Shown: positions 60,839 through 64,000 of the stretch, one piece after another | How positions within the stretch are numbered: position 1 is the stretch's first letter | Layout of the letters: every line of letters starts with the position of its first letter | Assembly: GCF_016634425.1 (NCBI RefSeq) | Contig: NZ_JAEPES010000001.1 | Span: 999,183 to 1,063,182 of the forward strand | Direction: 5' to 3' | Length of the DNA stretch: 64,000 nucleotides | Source: Lacisediminihabitans changchengi | Lineage (GTDB): Bacteria > Actinomycetota > Actinomycetes > Actinomycetales > Microbacteriaceae | Notes under the pieces: model-generated | Told to the model about the DNA's origin: nothing | The model's database searches: none | What the model saw: only the letters and a program-made list of their open reading frames with translations | Program-made: the position numbers and the translations under genes

Positions 60839-63660
60839 CCGCCATCGTTCGCTCTGACTGCCATCGCCAGCGCGAGCGACAGCTGTCGGCGAGACGTGAT
60901 ACCCAGCTTTCGGAATATCTTGCTCAGGTGATATTCCACGGTCGATGTCGTCAGGAACATCTGCGTTGCAATTTCGGAGTTGGTTGCCCCGTCGGTCGCA
61001 AGCTGGGCGACCGTGGCCTCCTGGGAGGTGAGGCCGGAGGCAACTTGTCCGCCCGACACGTCGACATGGTGGTATCCCGCTGCGCGCAGCTCGTTGTGCG
61101 CCCGACCCGCGAACGCGCTGGCACCCATCGAATCGAACATTTCGAACGCGACGAATAAGTGCCCTTGCGCATCCTTTCGACGTCTCTGTCGGCGAAGCCA
61201 CTGACCGTAGACAAGGTGTGCGCGCGCAAGATCTGTTTTTACGGACGTCTGCGACAGAAGGCCGATCGCCTCCTCGTATAACGACTGCGCTTCGGTGTCG
61301 TCTGCCAACACGGCCCGCGACCGGGCCAACACGCCGAGTGCCCACGGAGAGCCGCTGGCGAGCGCCCGATCGGCGAGGCGTTCGAGAGCTCGGTGCGCGG
61401 TGTCGGTGCGTCCGGTTCGCGCCCCAGCTTCGACCACCTCGGGCAGGATTCGATTGCCGAATCCTGGTGGGTCATTATCATAAATTCGCATCGCCGACTC
61501 GAACGCGCTCTCGTACTTTCCCAGCCCCATCTCTAACACCGTGAGGCCCAGACAGGCATTCACCTCCAAGACCCCGGCGCCTCGTTCTGCACCCCAATCC
61601 GCTGTCAGTGCCGCTGTGTCACGGGTCTCCTGCTCTCGGCCTTGCCAGGCTCTCAGTTCGAGAAGAACCCCTGCTGTCGCGGGGTGCGGAACGCCAATCA
61701 ACGCGGAAACTTCGGATGCCTCGGAATAGGTTTGTTCTGCCCCCTCGATGTCTCCCGTCCAGCACTGACCCACGCATTTGCCGGCCAGCGCGATCCGCAG
61801 CGCACCCAGGTCGCCGTGCCCGCGCCCGAGAGCGATCGCCCGCTCGAACATATCGTGGCGGCCGGCGTCGTCCCAGAGATCGTCGGCTGCAAACCATCCC
61901 AGGGTCACGGTGGACAGCACGGCGGGATGCAGTTCATCCTCGCGAAAGAGTGTTGAGACAGCCCGCTTCGACAACGGAGCTGCAGAGGCATACCCAACGG
62001 TCAGTTGGGTTGACAGTGCCTGAAGGAGCACGTCTCGGCCCACGTTGTCGGCGTTCGTGTCAAAGGGAAGCGTGAGCACGCGTTTCGCGATTCCTGCGGT
62101 GGTCTCTGCGAGGGTGTCATCTCGAGCCACTAGAGCCGCCTGCAACGCGTCGAAAAGAATGCTTCGAATGAGCTCCACGTTGCCCTTATCGACGTGGGCG
62201 ACCGCATCAAGCAAGAGGGCCGGGGCGTTCTTGTACCGCAAGAAGAACACGGCGATCGAGGCGCGCATTCGTTGCAGATCGACCGACCTCGTATCGTCTT
62301 CCAACCACGGTGCGGCCTTGTCCACGAGGGCTTCAGCCAGGATCCCATCGCCGGCGGCCAGGTACGCTTCAGCGGCAGCAAGCAACCGGACGCCGCGTTC
62401 CCTGGGCCCGGGAGAGAGTTCGGCCGCTCTGTCGAGGAATCGGGCCTGTGCGAGTCGACCGCCGCGATTTTCTGCTCGTCGTGCTGACCGTTCAAGATCA
62501 GCGGCCACGACTTCATTTGGAGCTAGCATGGCAGCCGCGCGATGCCATGCTGCAAGGTCTCGGTCGTCATCTAGCTCGGCGATGGCAGCCATCGCAGTGT
62601 GCGCGAACCGACGATGACGGGGTTCAGCGGCGTCATAGACAGCCGAGCGAATAAGCGGGTGCCGGAAGGTGACCCGATCCGCGATGGTAAGCACCCCAGA
62701 ATCTATTGCGGCGTCAGCTGACTCCTCGGATAGCCCGAGGATCTCGGCTGCGCGCCAGAGCCGAGATGGATCATCGGTCGACATCGTCGAGGCGAGGACG
62801 AGAAAAGACCGAGTTTCCTGGGGAAGCTCCTCGAGTTGGCGCAGGTAGCGGGCATTGAGTCCTCGACCTGCCTGCAGATGGTGGGGGAGAGGTCGGCGGC
62901 CGGCGAGTTGTTCCGAGGTGAGCTGTCCAAGCACCTCGAGCAATGCGAGCGGATTCCCATTGGCTTCGGCGACGATTCGCGCGGCGACCAGCGAACTGAG
63001 ACCACCCGGTCGTGCAGAGTCGAGGAGCGCAAGGGAGGCATCCCGATCTAATTCGCGAAGGTAGTAGGTCGGCATGCCGCTGAGCCCCGCGAGAGCTCCA
63101 TGGTCCTCGCGCCCCGCGAAGACCATGCCCACTCTGTCTGCGCTGACGCGCCGCGCCACGAAACTCAGCACATCCAATGATTCTTGGTCGAGCCACTGCG
63201 CGTCATCGATAAGACAGATGATCGGGGCCTCGTGTGCGGCGGCGGCAAGCACGCTCAGGGTGGCAAGTCCCACCAGAAAACGCGAAGGCTGTTCCTGGTC
63301 CATCGCCCCGAAGGTCGCCAGCAGCGCGTTCCCTTGCGCCGCTGGCAGGCCAGAAAACCGTTCCCTGAACGGAAGGAGGATTCGGTGGAGCCCGGCAAAT
63401 CCGATGCCAGACTCCGATTCAATGCCCACGAGGCTCACCGCCCTGACCCCGCCCGATGCTGCATATTCCAGAAGCCGAGTCTTTCCGGCTCCGGCCTCGC
63501 TCAGGAACACGCATGACCCACTCTGGCCGCCGACGAGTGAGCGAATGAGTTCGTCCACGACTCGGCATTCCAGCTCGCGGCCGACAAGCTGCCGCTGATG
63601 GTGCAGCCGGGGCCCGGAAACTGCGGTGTTCAAGCCGTCTCTGGTTTCAACTTCAGTCAT
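60751..63660 (-). CDS. Large ATP-binding LuxR-family regulator (LAL type)
   Basis: 969 residues. The AAA-type domain has QLVGRELECRVV, Walker A SEAGAGKT (54-61) and Walker B IICLIDDAQWLD, as in the MalT/LAL regulators. A long helical, TPR-like region follows. The C-terminal HTH is LTSQEATVAQLATDGATNSE and FLTTSTVEYHLSKIFRKLGI. I chose ATG 63660 (MTEVETRDG); GTG 63687 is also possible. Its inducer and targets are unknown. The 3' end overlaps the glycosylase gene on the other strand. Confidence 0.88.
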   Translation of the reverse strand: MTEVETRDGLNTAVSGPRLHHQRQLVGRELECRVVDELIRSLVGGQSGSCVFLSEAGAGKTRLLEYAASGGVRAVSLVGIESESGIGFAGLHRILLPFRERFSGLPAAQGNALLATFGAMDQEQPSRFLVGLATLSVLAAAAHEAPIICLIDDAQWLDQESLDVLSFVARRVSADRVGMVFAGREDHGALAGLSGMPTYYLRELDRDASLALLDSARPGGLSSLVAARIVAEANGNPLALLEVLGQLTSEQLAGRRPLPHHLQAGRGLNARYLRQLEELPQETRSFLVLASTMSTDDPSRLWRAAEILGLSEESADAAIDSGVLTIADRVTFRHPLIRSAVYDAAEPRHRRFAHTAMAAIAELDDDRDLAAWHRAAAMLAPNEVVAADLERSARRAENRGGRLAQARFLDRAAELSPGPRERGVRLLAAAEAYLAAGDGILAEALVDKAAPWLEDDTRSVDLQRMRASIAVFFLRYKNAPALLLDAVAHVDKGNVELIRSILFDALQAALVARDDTLAETTAGIAKRVLTLPFDTNADNVGRDVLLQALSTQLTVGYASAAPLSKRAVSTLFREDELHPAVLSTVTLGWFAADDLWDDAGRHDMFERAIALGRGHGDLGALRIALAGKCVGQCWTGDIEGAEQTYSEASEVSALIGVPHPATAGVLLELRAWQGREQETRDTAALTADWGAERGAGVLEVNACLGLTVLEMGLGKYESAFESAMRIYDNDPPGFGNRILPEVVEAGARTGRTDTAHRALERLADRALASGSPWALGVLARSRAVLADDTEAQSLYEEAIGLLSQTSVKTDLARAHLVYGQWLRRQRRRKDAQGHLFVAFEMFDSMGASAFAGRAHNELRAAGYHHVDVSGGQVASGLTSQEATVAQLATDGATNSEIATQMFLTTSTVEYHLSKIFRKLGITSRRQLSLALAMAVRANDGGQAAGVPAEGSASDRQRRAAAYVRYGLHS

Positions 63661-63822
63661 CCTGGATGCCTCATAACTCGACCCCACGTGATAAACGCTA
63701 AAGATCCGGCGGAGGAATGTAGACCCTTTTAGGCATCACCAAGAGCCCGTGCGCACTCACGGCGACGATTTCCGGCAAACCCTACAGTCGGCGAGGTCGA
63801 TTCGTCGCACCATAGTGGAGTG

Positions 63823-64000
63823 GTGACAACGGTATTGATTGTCGATGACGACGAGCGGTTTCGCGAGCTAGCGAGGAGAATGCTCACTGCGTGGGGTTAT
63901 CAGCCCGACAGTGAGGCAGGCAGTGTGACTGAAGCATTGCAGAGAGTCGCAACGTCACGATCGGACTTTGCGCTCGTCGACGTCGGTCTTCCCGACGGGA
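63823..64000 (+). CDS. Response regulator receiver domain, C-terminus beyond window
   Basis: The first 59 residues read VTTVLIVDDDERFRELARRM, then SDFALVDVGLPDG with the phospho-acceptor Asp. It is the start of a response regulator; the output domain is outside the window. The start codon is GTG 63823 or 63820; ribosome-site spacing does not decide. It is divergent from the LuxR gene, with 162 bp between. Confidence 0.85.
   Translation, partial: MTTVLIVDDDERFRELARRMLTAWGYQPDSEAGSVTEALQRVATSRSDFALVDVGLPDG

Noticed and set aside
60197-61345. Minus-strand ORF antisense to the AlkA-like glycosylase
   Set aside because: The glycosylase frame has a full HhH-GPD signature; the antisense frame has none.

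Overview
The window is GC-rich DNA with dense, overlapping genes, many GTG starts, GTGA/ATGA start-stop overlaps, F420/PPOX-type oxidoreductases, DUF222-HNH (13E12-type) genes, DUF2510 and LAxTG surface proteins, and DtxR-type iron boxes. Together these point to a high-GC actinobacterium, most likely Microbacteriaceae. The family assignment is inferred from gene content; no rRNA or tRNA gene was seen.

Layout. 0-9.6 kb: a ThrE-like exporter fragment, DUF222-HNH copy 1, two DAGK-type lipid kinases with a PAP2 phosphatase, a luciferase-like monooxygenase, and CSD-DUF1294, YjbR, PPOX and Rieske proteins. 9.7-14.7 kb: a NERD protein and the SbcD/SbcC exonuclease pair. 14.8-20.4 kb: five small acidic proteins in two groups, around a histidine phosphatase, a glutathione peroxidase, a J-domain/NERD fusion and a DUF2510 membrane protein. 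20.7-23.2 kb: an EEP-family protein, then a tandem glycine riboswitch before L-serine ammonia-lyase. 24-26.3 kb: an LAFTG-anchored repeat protein and a second exported low-complexity protein. 26.5-28.3 kb: SufS/SufU. 29.4-33 kb: an FtsX-type ABC exporter. 33-35.5 kb: a GNAT pseudogene, DUF222-HNH copy 2 and a cupin. 37-42 kb: a siderophore-type iron ABC importer with two DtxR/IdeR-like boxes, each ending 4-5 bp before a GTG start.

43.8-57.8 kb looks like one physiological island. A DevS/DosS-like GAF histidine kinase and a DevR/DosR-like regulator sit among five universal stress proteins, two PPOX-like flavoproteins, a TPC-motif P-type ATPase, a zinc alcohol dehydrogenase, a 3-hydroxyacyl-CoA dehydrogenase, an orphan cytochrome oxidase subunit IV and a MGDG-synthase-like glycosyltransferase. 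Nine copies of a 14-bp palindrome (about GGGACCWWNGNCCC) lie mostly in the intergenic regions here and I saw none elsewhere. The simplest reading is a compact, self-encoded hypoxia/dormancy regulon of DosR type, in which almost every transcription unit has its own box.

The right end has a GH3 beta-glucosidase, an AlkA-type glycosylase, a large ATP-binding LuxR regulator and the start of a response regulator. Short tandem arrays (units of 7-18 bp) recur in the window, both in frame within genes and at gene 3' ends.
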